Of a stretch of DNA of 36,703 bases, positions 13,086-22,923 are shown piece after piece. The position numbers and the translations under genes were made by a program. The DNA is taken from the NCBI GenBank assembly GCA_902796085.1, contig CADBNU010000336.1:1-36703 (forward strand). The letters are read 5' to 3'. Below the pieces are notes generated by a model that worked only from the letters and a program-made list of their open reading frames with translations, did no database searches and had not been told where the DNA came from. This stretch comes from Heyndrickxia coagulans. GTDB taxonomy: Bacteria > Bacillota > Bacilli > Bacillales > Caldibacillaceae. Within the stretch, counting starts at the first letter, position 1. Each line of letters opens with the position of its first letter.

Positions 13086-16000
13086 ATGCGGAAAATTAAT
13101 AAAGTGTTAGTTGCAAACCGTGGAGAGATTGCTATTCGGATTTTTCGAGCATGTACTGAATTAAACATTCGTACGGTTGCCATTTATTCCAAGGAAGATA
13201 CAGGTTCTTACCACAGATATAAAGCCGATGAAGCTTATCTAGTTGGAGAAGGAAAAAAACCAATTGATGCCTACCTTGATATAGAGGACATCATTCGCAT
13301 TGCAAAGCAAAATGATGTGGATGCAATTCACCCAGGTTACGGATTTTTGTCAGAAAATATTGAGTTTGCGAAACGTTGTGAAGAAGAAAACATAATCTTT
13401 ATCGGGCCAAAAGTTGAACATTTAGATACTTTTGGTGACAAAGTAAAAGCAAGGAATGCCGCTAAAAATGCAAATATACCAATTGTGCCAGGAAAAGAGG
13501 TCCAATCTGAAGCTGATATTCGGGAATTCGCCGAAAGATTTGGATATCCCATCATTATAAAAGCTGCTCTTGGTGGTGGCGGTCGCGGAATGCGAATTGT
13601 TCATTCAGAAGATGAACTAGTAGAAAGTTACAATCGTGCGAAATCTGAGGCAAAAACAGCCTTCGGTAGCGACGATGTTTATGTGGAAAAATTAATTTCT
13701 AATCCGAAACATATTGAAGTTCAAATTCTCGGCGATGCAGAAGGAAATATCGTCCATTTATACGAAAGAGATTGTTCCGTACAAAGACGTCACCAAAAAG
13801 TTGTAGAAGTTGCTCCTTCTGTTTCCTTATCGGATAAATTGCGAGAAGAGATTTGTGATGCTGCCGTACAGTTAATGAAATCAACAAACTATGTCAATGC
13901 TGGTACTGTTGAGTTTTTAGTATCCGGAGATGAATTTTATTTTATTGAAGTGAATCCGAGAATACAGGTTGAACATACCATTACTGAACTAATTACAGGT
14001 ATCGATATCGTACAATCCCAAATTTATATTGCTGAAGGCTACAGTTTACATGATCCAAAAGTTGGAATTCCTGAACAAAAAAATATTCAAACAAGAGGAT
14101 ATGCGATTCAATCACGAATTACAACAGAAGATCCGTTAAATCATTTCTTACCAGATACTGGAAAAATTTCCGTTTATCGTTCCGGTGGTGGTTTTGGTGT
14201 TCGTCTAGATGCAGGCAATGCCTTCCAAGGTTCTGTTATATCACCACATTACGATTCGTTATTAGTTAAAGTTTCTACGCATGCCTTAACTTTTGAACAA
14301 GCTGCAGCAAAAATGGTACGAAACTTAAGAGAATTCAGGGTTCGCGGAATTAAAACAAATATTGCATTTTTAATAAATGTTATGCAACATCCAAAATTTA
14401 TTAAAGGTGAATATGATACATCTTTTATTGATTCAACACCTGAACTGTTTAAATTCCCGATTCCAAAAGACAGGGGTACAAAACTGTTAACGTATATTGC
14501 AGATGTTACCGTTAATGGTTTTCCAGGTATTGAAAGAGTAAAGAAACCAATTTATGCAAAACCACGCATCCCTAAAGTTTCGGATGTAAATAACGACATT
14601 AGAGGAACAAAACAAATTTTAGATGAATTCGGACCAGAAGGATTAGTAGAATGGGTGAAAAATCAAGAACAAGTATTACTTACGGATACGACGTTCCGGG
14701 ATGCCCATCAGTCGCTCCTTGCAACGAGAATTCGGTCCTATGATATGCTTAAAATTGCAGAGCCAACTCAAAAACTTTTACCTGAAGCTTTCTCTTTTGA
14801 AATGTGGGGCGGAGCAACCTTTGATGTAAGTTATCGATTCTTAAAAGAAGATCCATGGCAACGACTCGTCGAACTTCGTAAAAGAATGCCGAATACTTTA
14901 TTCCAAATGTTATTTAGAGGGTCAAATGCTGTTGGATATAAAAACTATCCAGATAATGTCATCGAAGAATTTGTCAAAGTGTCCAGTCAAGCAGGTATTG
15001 ATGTGTTCCGCATTTTTGATAGCTTAAATTGGGTCAAAGGAATGGAAGTTGCCATTCGAGCTGTACGTGATGCAGGGAAAATCGCAGAAGCGGCTATTTG
15101 TTATACAGGTGATATCCATGATCCAACCCGTTCAAAATACAATTTACAATATTACATTGACCTAGCAAAAGAATTAGAACAACAAGGAGCACATATATTA
15201 GCGATTAAAGATATGGCAGGTCTGTTGAAACCTGAAGCAGCATATGAATTGATTAGTGAATTAAAAGCATCGGTAAATATTCCAATTCACCTGCACACCC
15301 ACGATACAAGTGGAAATGGAATTTTTACTTATTCAAAAGCGATCGATGCAGGTGTAGACATTGTTGATACAGCTATTTCATCGATGGCCGGACTAACTTC
15401 ACAACCAAGTGCTAACTCACTCATTTATGCCCTCGATGGTCATAATCGAAAACCGAATATTTCTTTAAATGGTTTGAATGCGTTAAGCCATTATTGGGAA
15501 GACGTAAGGTCGTTCTATAAAGACTTTGAAAGTGGCATGAATGCTCCACATCCAGAAGTCTATGAACATGAAATGCCGGGTGGACAATACAGTAACTTGC
15601 AACAACAAGCGAAAGCTGTTGGGTTACTGAACCGCTGGGATGAAGTCAAAGACATGTATCGTCGTGTGAATTTCTTATTCGGGGACATCGTGAAAGTAAC
15701 ACCTTCATCTAAAATCGTTGGAGATATGGCTTTGTTTATGGTACAAAACGAGTTAGATGAGGAAACGGTCATTACTAAGGGTAAGACCATTGACTTTCCT
15801 GAATCGGTCATCGAATTTTTCCAAGGGTATATTGGAATGCCGCATGGAGGTTTTCCGAAAGAATTACAAGAGGTCGTACTAAAAGGTAGAAAGCCGTTAG
15901 AAAAACGAGCAGGTGAGCTATTAGAACCGGTTAATTTCGATCAAATTAAAGAAGAGCTGTTCCCGAAACTAAAACGGAAGCCAACAGATTTTGATGCATT

Positions 16001-16517
16001 AGGTTATGCGTTATATCCAAAGGTATTTGAAGATTATGTGAAAGCCTTCCATCGTTATGGAGATGTTTCGTGTATTGATACTCCAACATTCTTACATGGA
16101 ATGCGTCTAGGAGAAGAGTTAGAAATTGAAATTGAAAAAGGTAAAACATTATTTATAAAACTTGTTTCTATTGGACAAGTTCAACGCGATGGAACACGGA
16201 TTGTCTTTTTTGAATTAAACGGTCAGCCACGGGAAATTGTAGTTAAAGATGAAAGTGTAAAAACTGAAGTTTCGGAACGTCCGAAAGCAGATCCGACAAA
16301 TGAAAGTCATATTGCAGCTACAATGCCTGGAACAGTACTAAAAGTGTTAGTCAAAAAGGGCGACCAAGTTCACCAAGGCGATCAATTAATGATAACGGAA
16401 GCGATGAAAATGGAGACAACGGTTCAAGCACCATTTTCTGGTACGGTTGAAGAAATTTATGTTTCCGACCAAGAAGCGATTAAACAAGGTGATCTCTTAA
16501 TTATTTTAAGTAAATAA
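13086..16517 (+). CDS. pycA: Pyruvate carboxylase
   Basis: A 1143-residue single-chain biotin enzyme that makes oxaloacetate from pyruvate and bicarbonate with ATP, feeding the TCA cycle and gluconeogenesis. The biotin carboxylase domain (about 1-455) begins INKVLVANRGEIAIRIFRA, with ATP-grasp GGGGRGMR and the EVNPRIQVEHTITE site. The carboxyltransferase domain has DTTFRDAHQSLLATR (about 533-547), AIKDMAGLL with the metal-site lysine near 706, and HLHTHDTSGNG near 735. The C-terminal biotinyl domain has EAMKMET, biotinylated lysine K1108. ATG 13086 has GAGGTGA 5 nt upstream; a frame open from 12879 overlaps ftsW and is not the start. It has its own promoter inside an inverted repeat. Confidence 0.97.
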   Translation: MRKINKVLVANRGEIAIRIFRACTELNIRTVAIYSKEDTGSYHRYKADEAYLVGEGKKPIDAYLDIEDIIRIAKQNDVDAIHPGYGFLSENIEFAKRCEEENIIFIGPKVEHLDTFGDKVKARNAAKNANIPIVPGKEVQSEADIREFAERFGYPIIIKAALGGGGRGMRIVHSEDELVESYNRAKSEAKTAFGSDDVYVEKLISNPKHIEVQILGDAEGNIVHLYERDCSVQRRHQKVVEVAPSVSLSDKLREEICDAAVQLMKSTNYVNAGTVEFLVSGDEFYFIEVNPRIQVEHTITELITGIDIVQSQIYIAEGYSLHDPKVGIPEQKNIQTRGYAIQSRITTEDPLNHFLPDTGKISVYRSGGGFGVRLDAGNAFQGSVISPHYDSLLVKVSTHALTFEQAAAKMVRNLREFRVRGIKTNIAFLINVMQHPKFIKGEYDTSFIDSTPELFKFPIPKDRGTKLLTYIADVTVNGFPGIERVKKPIYAKPRIPKVSDVNNDIRGTKQILDEFGPEGLVEWVKNQEQVLLTDTTFRDAHQSLLATRIRSYDMLKIAEPTQKLLPEAFSFEMWGGATFDVSYRFLKEDPWQRLVELRKRMPNTLFQMLFRGSNAVGYKNYPDNVIEEFVKVSSQAGIDVFRIFDSLNWVKGMEVAIRAVRDAGKIAEAAICYTGDIHDPTRSKYNLQYYIDLAKELEQQGAHILAIKDMAGLLKPEAAYELISELKASVNIPIHLHTHDTSGNGIFTYSKAIDAGVDIVDTAISSMAGLTSQPSANSLIYALDGHNRKPNISLNGLNALSHYWEDVRSFYKDFESGMNAPHPEVYEHEMPGGQYSNLQQQAKAVGLLNRWDEVKDMYRRVNFLFGDIVKVTPSSKIVGDMALFMVQNELDEETVITKGKTIDFPESVIEFFQGYIGMPHGGFPKELQEVVLKGRKPLEKRAGELLEPVNFDQIKEELFPKLKRKPTDFDALGYALYPKVFEDYVKAFHRYGDVSCIDTPTFLHGMRLGEELEIEIEKGKTLFIKLVSIGQVQRDGTRIVFFELNGQPREIVVKDESVKTEVSERPKADPTNESHIAATMPGTVLKVLVKKGDQVHQGDQLMITEAMKMETTVQAPFSGTVEEIYVSDQEAIKQGDLLIILSK

Positions 16518-16550
16518 AAATTAGGGGCTGAAAATCAGCCCCTAATTTTT
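16516..16550. terminator. Bidirectional terminator between pycA and ctaA
   Basis: TTAGGGGCTG (16521-16530) and CAGCCCCTAA (16536-16545), flanked by A5 and T5 that extend the stem to 15 bp; 5-nt loop. It works for both converging genes. Confidence 0.9.
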
Positions 16551-16560
16551 ATCGATATAA

Positions 16561-17523
16561 TTATTTTTCCATCGTAATCGGATACATCTTTTTACTTTTA
16601 TAGAATTTTTCGGCGTTTTCTTTATTCAATTTGCTTCTAGAGATAAGGAAAATGAAGTAACTTAATACGCCAAACAAAATTGAAATAAACAATGCATGAA
16701 AAAGAGCAATGATTAAATTTAGATTCGTAAAGACGACGAAAGCTCCAGATATGACTTGCAAGGTAATTAAAATAAAGGCAGTAATCCAACCGTAGTATAT
16801 AATCGGTTCATTCTTATAATTTTTTATAGCTACATACATGACATAAAAAATCCATAAAAATAAGAGCCCTGCAGCAATACGATGCCCCATTTGAATCCAC
16901 TCATACATATTGTTTGGTAATGACAAAATTCCACTTTGACAAAGCGGCCAACTGTTACATACCATGCTTGATTCTGTATGCCTAACTAATGCCCCTGTGT
17001 AAATTACAAAAAAACTGAATAACGCAATTCCTACGGTATGTAATGTCATTCGTTTGTCAATGACAAGTGTTTCAGCATTAAACTTTTTGTCAATTTCAAA
17101 TACAAGTAAAGTCAGAAGAAAAACAGCAGCAAAAGAAATTAAGGAAACACCAAAATGAATAGCCAATATGAAGTCAGATTGGCGCCATATAACATTTGCT
17201 GCTCCTATTAAACTTTGTATCATAATAAAGCCAACGGCAGTAATTGATAAAAATTTTGTTTCCCTTATATAGCCAATATATTTCCAACAGGCGAAGGCAA
17301 AAATAGTAACAATAAGGGCAACAATACCTGTTACTACACGATGAGAAAGTTCAATCATCGTTTCGACAGTTAAATGAGTCGGAATGAACTGTCCATGACA
17401 TAATGGCCATGACGCGCCACAACCATCACCTGAGTCCGTTTTTGTTACTAACGCTCCTCCCAATAAAAGCAAAAGCATTCCGAGTGTAGAAAAAACGGCT
17501 AAAATTTTTAATTTTTTAAGCAA
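16561..17523 (-). CDS. ctaA: Heme A synthase CtaA
   Basis: A 320-residue membrane protein of eight segments that oxidises the C8 methyl of heme O to the formyl group of heme A. The internal duplication is visible. Heme-ligand histidines are at 61 (IELSHRVVTG), 123 (AIHFGVSLIS), 214 (QMGHRIAAG) and 276 (ALFHALF). Cysteine pairs are at C35/C42 (GCGASWPLCHG) and C189/C195. The TTG start follows AGGTGA by 6 nt. Transcribed divergently from ctaB, as in B. subtilis, with about 356 bp of shared regulatory DNA. Confidence 0.95.
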   Translation of the reverse strand: MLKKLKILAVFSTLGMLLLLLGGALVTKTDSGDGCGASWPLCHGQFIPTHLTVETMIELSHRVVTGIVALIVTIFAFACWKYIGYIRETKFLSITAVGFIMIQSLIGAANVIWRQSDFILAIHFGVSLISFAAVFLLTLLVFEIDKKFNAETLVIDKRMTLHTVGIALFSFFVIYTGALVRHTESSMVCNSWPLCQSGILSLPNNMYEWIQMGHRIAAGLLFLWIFYVMYVAIKNYKNEPIIYYGWITAFILITLQVISGAFVVFTNLNLIIALFHALFISILFGVLSYFIFLISRSKLNKENAEKFYKSKKMYPITMEK

Positions 17524-17879
17524 CAGATTTCACCTACTTGATAAGGAATATGGTCAATATCAAAAAAATTAACAAAGAATAAATAATCCAAAAATAAAAA
17601 CAATTCCTATATTTATATTTTTAGCTGAAATTGGTAAATAAGTAAAATGATAAACTATGAATTTTCAAAAAGTCACAAAATTGTCAAAAAAATCATCGGA
17701 TTCATCCACAAAAATCTACTATTTATGTTTAAATATAAAATATAAGCGTATTTATTTAAACGTTTACATTGTGAGTGGAAAGCTTATCCAAAATTACTAA
17801 TATCAAATAATAGAAATCTTTAACAGAATCGTTTATAGTATAAATGAAAGGCTTTCCTTTGATGAAAGGAGGCACTATC
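17524..17879. other. Divergent regulatory region ctaA/ctaB
   Basis: No gene is visible. It contains a near-consensus cre site (17754-17769). A possible minus-strand promoter for ctaA (TTGTTT, 16 nt, TATTCT) lies roughly 70-110 nt upstream of its start. AT-rich stretches with TTTTGTGAC/AATTGTCA-like words could bind ResD, but I cannot place a confident ResD box. The ctaB promoter is not clear; TATAGT at 17834-17839 is a weak -10 candidate. Confidence 0.45.
17754..17769 (+). promoter_or_regulatory. Candidate cre (CcpA) site upstream of ctaB
   Basis: ATTTAAACGTTTACAT matches 15 of 16 positions of WTGNAARCGNWWWCAW, missing only the G at position 3. The B. subtilis ctaBCDEF cluster is under catabolite control, so the location is sensible. 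Confidence 0.55.
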
Positions 17880-18809
17880 TTGGAAAGTAAAGCAATTAAT
17901 AAAGACATTCATCAAGGAAAAGAGAATTTGAATAATGAGGATGTAAAAACATCTGTCTTTAAAGACTTTTTGGCATTAATTAAAATTGGTATCATTAATT
18001 CAAATATTATCACTGCCATAACGGGGATGTGGCTAGCGTTATTCTACAATGGTTTGAACTTTTTACCATATTTAGATAAAGTAATTTTTGCCACTATTGG
18101 TGTTTGGTTAGTCATAGCAGGTTCCTGTGCATTAAATAATTATATTGATATTGACATTGACACAAAAATGAAACGGACACAAAAACGTCCAACCGTTACC
18201 GGGAACTTTACACCAACATTTGCACTGACCATTGGTCTTTCCTTTGTTACGATTGGTTTATTATTTCTTTTCACGACATCAGTAACGGCAGGATTAGTGG
18301 GTGCTTTCGGATCATTTGTATATGTTGTGCTATATTCAATGTGGACTAAACGAAAATACACCATTAATACAGTTGTTGGTGCGTTCTCTGGAGCAGTACC
18401 TCCATTAATTGGTTGGGCAGCCATTGATCCAGATTTACACACCGTAGCCTGGGTATTATTTATTATAATGTTTATTTGGCAAATTCCTCACTTTTTAGCA
18501 TTAGCAATGAAAAAGACAGATGATTATCGAACTGCAGGTATTCCGATGTTACCCGTCGTATATGGCAATGAGATTACGAAAAGACAAACGTTGGTATGGG
18601 TTGCGTGTTTATTACCATTACCAATCTTTTTAGTCGATTTAGGAATTGTTTTTGTTGCATTAGCTACAATGTTGAATATTGGTTGGTTAGTGTTAGGTTT
18701 TGTAAACTATAAGAAAGATGATATGAAATGGGCAACTAAAATGTTTGTCTATTCATTAAATTATTTAACGATATTATTTGTAAGTATGGTTATTGCTACA
18801 CTAATATAA
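17880..18809 (+). CDS. ctaB: Protoheme IX farnesyltransferase (heme O synthase) CtaB
   Basis: A 309-residue UbiA-family membrane prenyltransferase that attaches a farnesyl group to protoheme IX. The first aspartate-rich motif reads [23 protein letters not shown]; the second region is [19 protein letters not shown]. About nine membrane segments are predicted. The TTG start at 17880 has AAAGGAGG (17865-17872) 7 nt upstream; the two earlier in-frame ATG codons (17844, 17862) precede that site. CCTTT (17856-17860) can pair with AAAGG (17865-17869) over GATG, partly hiding the ribosome binding site, a small hairpin of uncertain meaning. Confidence 0.94.
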   Translation: MESKAINKDIHQGKENLNNEDVKTSVFKDFLALIKIGIINSNIITAITGMWLALFYNGLNFLPYLDKVIFATIGVWLVIAGSCALNNYIDIDIDTKMKRTQKRPTVTGNFTPTFALTIGLSFVTIGLLFLFTTSVTAGLVGAFGSFVYVVLYSMWTKRKYTINTVVGAFSGAVPPLIGWAAIDPDLHTVAWVLFIIMFIWQIPHFLALAMKKTDDYRTAGIPMLPVVYGNEITKRQTLVWVACLLPLPIFLVDLGIVFVALATMLNIGWLVLGFVNYKKDDMKWATKMFVYSLNYLTILFVSMVIATLI

Positions 18810-18815
18810 GGTTAT

Positions 18816-18861
18816 AAATTTTCATATTAGCACTATATGCACAGTGTTAATATGAAAATTT
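18816..18861 (+). terminator. Long stem-loop between ctaB and ctaC
   Basis: A 19-bp stem (18816-18834 with 18843-18861, one G-T pair) with an 8-nt loop, followed by a short T run. It can act as a partial terminator or mRNA-stabilising hairpin separating ctaB from the strongly expressed oxidase genes. Confidence 0.75.
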
Positions 18862-18874
18862 TTGTATTAAATTT

Positions 18875-18902
18875 TTGTAAAATTTTAAAGAAATAATATA
18901 AT
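18875..18902 (+). promoter_or_regulatory. Candidate ctaC promoter
   Basis: TTGTAA (18875-18880), 16 nt, TATAAT (18897-18902). The leader would be about 48 nt and includes a small GAGT/ACTC hairpin. Confidence 0.5.
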
Positions 18903-18956
18903 ATAAAGAGTGGAAAAACTCTGCTGTTTATATTTTACTAAAAGGGGAGATTCACA

Positions 18957-20021
18957 ATGAAAAAATGGTGCCTTTTTTTATCGCTACTTATCGTTGCACT
19001 CATTCTAACAGCATGTGGAGAACCTTTCTTATCAACGATGAAACCAGCGGGTGAAGTGGCAGAAAAACAATTTGATTTACTTCTTTTGAGTACTGGGATC
19101 ATGGTTTTAGTTGTAGTGGTTGTTGTCATCATTTATTTAATTGTTCTCATTCGTTTTAGAAGAAAAAGAGTGGGAGAAGACAAAATTCCAAAACAAATTG
19201 AAGGGAGTCATAAATTAGAATTTATTTGGACTGTTATCCCGATCGTTTTGCTACTAATTTTAGCCGTCCCTACATTACTTCAAACCTTTGAATTAGGGAA
19301 TGTTTCCGGGAAAGAGAAGGTAGACAAAGACGGGAATCGTGAAAATCTAGTCGTAAATGTGAGGGCAAACTTATATTGGTGGGAGTTTGAATATCCTGAT
19401 TTAGGGATTGTTACTTCACAAGATTTAGTCGTACCGACAGATGAACGAGTATATTTTAACTTGATCGCTTCTGATGTAAAGCATTCATTCTGGGTGCCAG
19501 CAGCTGGCGGTAAGATGGATACGAATACAGATAATGAAAATTATTTCTACTTACAATTTGACTCAGAAAAGGCAGATGAAGCAGGAAATCTTTTCTATGG
19601 AAAATGTGCTGAACTTTGTGGTCCATCCCATGCGTATATGGACTTTAAAGTAAAAGCAGTTCCAAGATCAGAGTTTGATGAATGGGTAAAAGCTATGCAA
19701 AACTTTGAAGAAACTGAACCTACAACAGCAGTAGCACAACAAGGAAAAGAAATTTTTGAGAATAGCTGTATAGGATGTCATGCTGTTACACCTGACAATT
19801 CAACACCTGCCAATGCAAGAATTGCACCGAACTTAGCTGATTTTGGTAATCGAACAACGGTTGCTGGAATACTCCCTTACACAAAAGAAAACATCAAAAA
19901 GTGGATTCAAAATCCTGGAGATATAAAACCAGGCAACTTAATGTATGACTCTGAGAATTTCTCTGATGAAGAATTAGATGCTTTAGCTGAATATTTAATG
20001 AGTTTAAAAGCACAAAACTAA
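18957..20021 (+). CDS. ctaC: Cytochrome caa3 oxidase subunit II (CtaC), with fused cytochrome c
   Basis: A 354-residue lipoprotein subunit of the terminal oxidase, facing the outer side of the membrane. The signal peptide ends LTAC with lipidation at C20, followed by two membrane segments (about 39-65 and 86-110). The CuA centre ligands are H176, C217, C221, H225 and M228 (KHSFWVP and CAELCGPSHAYM). The fused cytochrome c domain (about 258-354) binds heme at CIGCH (271-275), with M329 as the probable axial ligand. This subunit receives electrons from cytochrome c. ATG with AAAGGGGAG upstream. Confidence 0.97.
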   Translation: MKKWCLFLSLLIVALILTACGEPFLSTMKPAGEVAEKQFDLLLLSTGIMVLVVVVVVIIYLIVLIRFRRKRVGEDKIPKQIEGSHKLEFIWTVIPIVLLLILAVPTLLQTFELGNVSGKEKVDKDGNRENLVVNVRANLYWWEFEYPDLGIVTSQDLVVPTDERVYFNLIASDVKHSFWVPAAGGKMDTNTDNENYFYLQFDSEKADEAGNLFYGKCAELCGPSHAYMDFKVKAVPRSEFDEWVKAMQNFEETEPTTAVAQQGKEIFENSCIGCHAVTPDNSTPANARIAPNLADFGNRTTVAGILPYTKENIKKWIQNPGDIKPGNLMYDSENFSDEELDALAEYLMSLKAQN

Positions 20022-20048
20022 TACGAAAGTTAGAGGGAGGTTTGTAGC

Positions 20049-21935
20049 TTGAGTAGTATTGCAGTCAAAAAGGGGTTTGCATCCACTGTATGGGAATATC
20101 TGACAACAGTGGATCATAAAAAGATTGCACATTTGTATTTGGGAGCGGGTGGTTTCTTCTTCTTGCTCGGTGGGATTGAAGCGATGTTCATCCGAATTCA
20201 GTTGATGAAACCACAAAACAATTTTGTAAACGAACAATTGTTTAATGAAATTATGACTATGCACGGAACAACAATGATCTTCTTAGCAGCAATGCCGTTA
20301 TTATTTGCATTTATGAATGCTGTTGTACCATTACAAATCGGTGCTCGAGATGTTGCCTTTCCTTTTTTAAATGCTTTAGGTTTTTGGCTCTTTTTCTGGG
20401 GAGGAATCTTTTTAAACTTATCTTGGTTTTTAGGTGGAGCACCTGATGCCGGTTGGACTTCCTATGCATCCTTATCATTGCGATCAGAAGGACATGGGAT
20501 TGACTTTTATACATTAGGTATTCAAATTTCAGGTTTCGGAACATTAATGTCCGGTATTAACTTCCTGGCAACAATCATTACGATGCGTGCACCAGGAATG
20601 TCATTTATGAGGATGCCTTTATTTACATGGACAACTTTTATTGCATCATCACTAATCTTAATGGCATTTCCACCATTAACCATTAGTATATTTTTCTTAA
20701 TGTTTGACAGGCTATTCGGATCTGCCTTTTTTGATGTAACAATGGGTGGTAACACAATCATTTGGGAACACTTTTTCTGGATATTTGGACATCCGGAAGT
20801 ATACATTTTAATACTGCCAGCCTTTGGTATATTTTCTGAGATTATTCCAACATTCTCAAGAAAACGATTATTTGGGTATTCATCGATGGTATTTGCAACG
20901 ATCTTAATCGGATTTTTAGGTTTTATGGTTTGGGCTCACCATATGTTTACAACTGGATTAGGAAATGTAGCAAATGCGATTTTCGCTGTTGCGACAATGG
21001 CAATTGCAGTGCCTACGGGTATTAAAATCTTTAACTGGTTGTTTACGATGTGGGGAGGAAGTATTAAAATATCTGTTCCGATGCTTTATGCTTTAGGTTT
21101 TATACCATCCTTTGTTATGGGTGGCGTTACAGGGGTTATGCAAGCAGCAGCTCCATTAGATTATCAGCTACATGATACATACTTTATTGTAGCTCATTTC
21201 CACTATGTTATTATCGGGGGAGTTGTTTTTGCTATTTTAGCTGCAACACATTTTTATTGGCCAAAAATGTTTGGGAAGATGTTAAGTGAAAAGTTAGGAT
21301 ATGTTACATTTGCGTTTTTCTTCGTTGGATTCCATATGACATTTTTCGTTCAGCATTTTCTAGGTTTAATGGGAATGCCGCGAAGAGTAGCAACATTTTT
21401 ACCTAATCAAGGTTTTGATTTGTATAACTTCATTAGTTCCATGGGTGCATTTTTCATGGCAATCGGTGTCATTGTATTATTAGTCAATGTAGTTGTCACA
21501 AGCCTGAAAAAGGAACGGGTTGGCAATGATCCATGGCAAGACGGTCGTACAATGGAATGGGCTTTATCCTCACCACCGGTTTATTATAACTTTAAACAAA
21601 TTCCGTTAGTTCGAGGTCAAGATACATGGTGGATTGAAAAAATGGAAGGTAAGGATGAATTAACACCGTCTGAACCACTTCAAGATATTCATATGCCAAA
21701 CAATTCAATCATTCCATTCTTTATCGCTTTAGGATTATTTATCGCCGCATTTGGTGCGATGTATAATCCACTAAACTCTGTTGGAGATGGCCATCCAATG
21801 GGAACCGTTGTCTTAATCTTAGGTCTTGCCTTAATGTTTGGTTCTATGTTAGTTCGTTCTATCCGTGATGATTTAGGATACTACATTCCAAAAGAGGATA
21901 TAGAGAATGATGCGAAAGGAGGAAAAGTCTCATGA
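20049..21935 (+). CDS. ctaD: Cytochrome caa3 oxidase subunit I (CtaD)
   Basis: A 628-residue catalytic heme-copper subunit with about fourteen membrane segments, reducing oxygen to water and pumping protons. Ligands visible: H72 (MHGTTM) and H385 for heme a, H383 for heme a3 (VAHFHYV), and CuB ligands H248 and H297/H298. Y252 in HPEVY is the cross-linked tyrosine. The length agrees with type A1 caa3 enzymes of Bacillus. The TTG start at 20049 has AGAGGGAGG 8 nt upstream. It lies 27 bp after ctaC and overlaps ctaE by 4 bp (ATGA). Confidence 0.97.
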   Translation: MSSIAVKKGFASTVWEYLTTVDHKKIAHLYLGAGGFFFLLGGIEAMFIRIQLMKPQNNFVNEQLFNEIMTMHGTTMIFLAAMPLLFAFMNAVVPLQIGARDVAFPFLNALGFWLFFWGGIFLNLSWFLGGAPDAGWTSYASLSLRSEGHGIDFYTLGIQISGFGTLMSGINFLATIITMRAPGMSFMRMPLFTWTTFIASSLILMAFPPLTISIFFLMFDRLFGSAFFDVTMGGNTIIWEHFFWIFGHPEVYILILPAFGIFSEIIPTFSRKRLFGYSSMVFATILIGFLGFMVWAHHMFTTGLGNVANAIFAVATMAIAVPTGIKIFNWLFTMWGGSIKISVPMLYALGFIPSFVMGGVTGVMQAAAPLDYQLHDTYFIVAHFHYVIIGGVVFAILAATHFYWPKMFGKMLSEKLGYVTFAFFFVGFHMTFFVQHFLGLMGMPRRVATFLPNQGFDLYNFISSMGAFFMAIGVIVLLVNVVVTSLKKERVGNDPWQDGRTMEWALSSPPVYYNFKQIPLVRGQDTWWIEKMEGKDELTPSEPLQDIHMPNNSIIPFFIALGLFIAAFGAMYNPLNSVGDGHPMGTVVLILGLALMFGSMLVRSIRDDLGYYIPKEDIENDAKGGKVS

Positions 21936-22564
21936 ATTTACTAGATCAAAAATTTACACCACAAACATGGCCGGAACATCCGGAAACAGCGACGCATGAA
22001 GGGAAAAATAAATTTATCGGATTTTGGCTTTTCCTTGCAGGTGAGACCGTATTGTTCGCATCACTTTTTGCAACATATCTAGCATTAAAAGACTCGGTTC
22101 CTAACTCGGAACATGCGTTGGCTGCCGATATTTACAGCTTAGAACTTGTATTTATCATGACGGCTATTCTATTAACGAGTTCACTAACAAGTGTATATGC
22201 GATTTATCATATGAGAAACTATAATTTTAAACAAATGCAATTATGGTTTTTCATTACGGTCTTGTTAGGCGCTTCCTTTTTAGCTCTAGAAATCTATGAA
22301 TTTAATCATTATGTGCATCATTATAATTTTACGTTCTCTAGCAGTGCTTTCAGTAGTGCTTATTATACCCTAGTTGGTACCCATGGTGCCCACGTTTGCT
22401 TTGGATTAGGGTGGATATTAGCACTGATCTTTAGAAACCAAAAAAGAGGACTGAACTTATATAATGCACCGAAATATTACGTTGCAAGTCTTTACTGGCA
22501 CTTTATCGATGTTGTTTGGGTCTTCATCTTTACAGTAGTTTATTTAATGGGAATTTTGGGGTGA
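21932..22564 (+). CDS. ctaE: Cytochrome caa3 oxidase subunit III (CtaE)
   Basis: A 210-residue membrane subunit with five segments. It has the conserved GFWLFLAGETVLFASLFATYLAL start, the ALEIYEFNHYV segment, TLVGTHGAHVCFGLGWI, and YWHFIDVVWVFIFTVVYL at the end. It stabilises subunit I and helps keep proton uptake active. The start codon overlaps the ctaD stop, with AAAGGAGG just upstream inside ctaD, indicating translational coupling. Confidence 0.96.
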   Translation: MNLLDQKFTPQTWPEHPETATHEGKNKFIGFWLFLAGETVLFASLFATYLALKDSVPNSEHALAADIYSLELVFIMTAILLTSSLTSVYAIYHMRNYNFKQMQLWFFITVLLGASFLALEIYEFNHYVHHYNFTFSSSAFSSAYYTLVGTHGAHVCFGLGWILALIFRNQKRGLNLYNAPKYYVASLYWHFIDVVWVFIFTVVYLMGILG

Positions 22565-22569
22565 AGCAA

Positions 22570-22905
22570 ATGGAAAATAACAATATGAATAATCATGAAT
22601 TAAAGGCTCAGTATGAATATCGAAAAAGAAAAAGCGCCGAAGGAATGAAGAACCAATTTATTAGCTTTATATTAATGATCTTTCTAACTTTAGTTGCTTT
22701 TTTAGCAGTAGGATACGACGGGTTTCCGAAAACCTTCGTTATACCTATTATCTTGCTTCTAGCTTGTGTGCAAGTTATTTTTCAACTGTATTACTTCATG
22801 CATGCAAGTGAAAAAGGACATGGAATGGTAATGCTTTTTATGTATTCAGCTATATTTGTAGCATTCATTACTGTCCTTTGCTTTATGACCATTATATGGT
22901 GGTAA
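22570..22905 (+). CDS. ctaF: Cytochrome caa3 oxidase subunit IV (CtaF)
   Basis: A 111-residue protein with three membrane segments and a polar N-terminus, matching the bacterial subunit IV family (COX4, CtaF/CyoD type) with EGMKNQFISFILMIFLTLVAFLAVG and QLYYFMHASEKGHG. ATG 22570 is preferred because GGGGTGA (22558-22564) is 5 nt upstream; a GTG at 22561 within that site is in frame. It ends the oxidase structural cluster. Confidence 0.92.
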   Translation: MENNNMNNHELKAQYEYRKRKSAEGMKNQFISFILMIFLTLVAFLAVGYDGFPKTFVIPIILLLACVQVIFQLYYFMHASEKGHGMVMLFMYSAIFVAFITVLCFMTIIWW

Positions 22906-22923
22906 TTATTTAACGTATAGATG

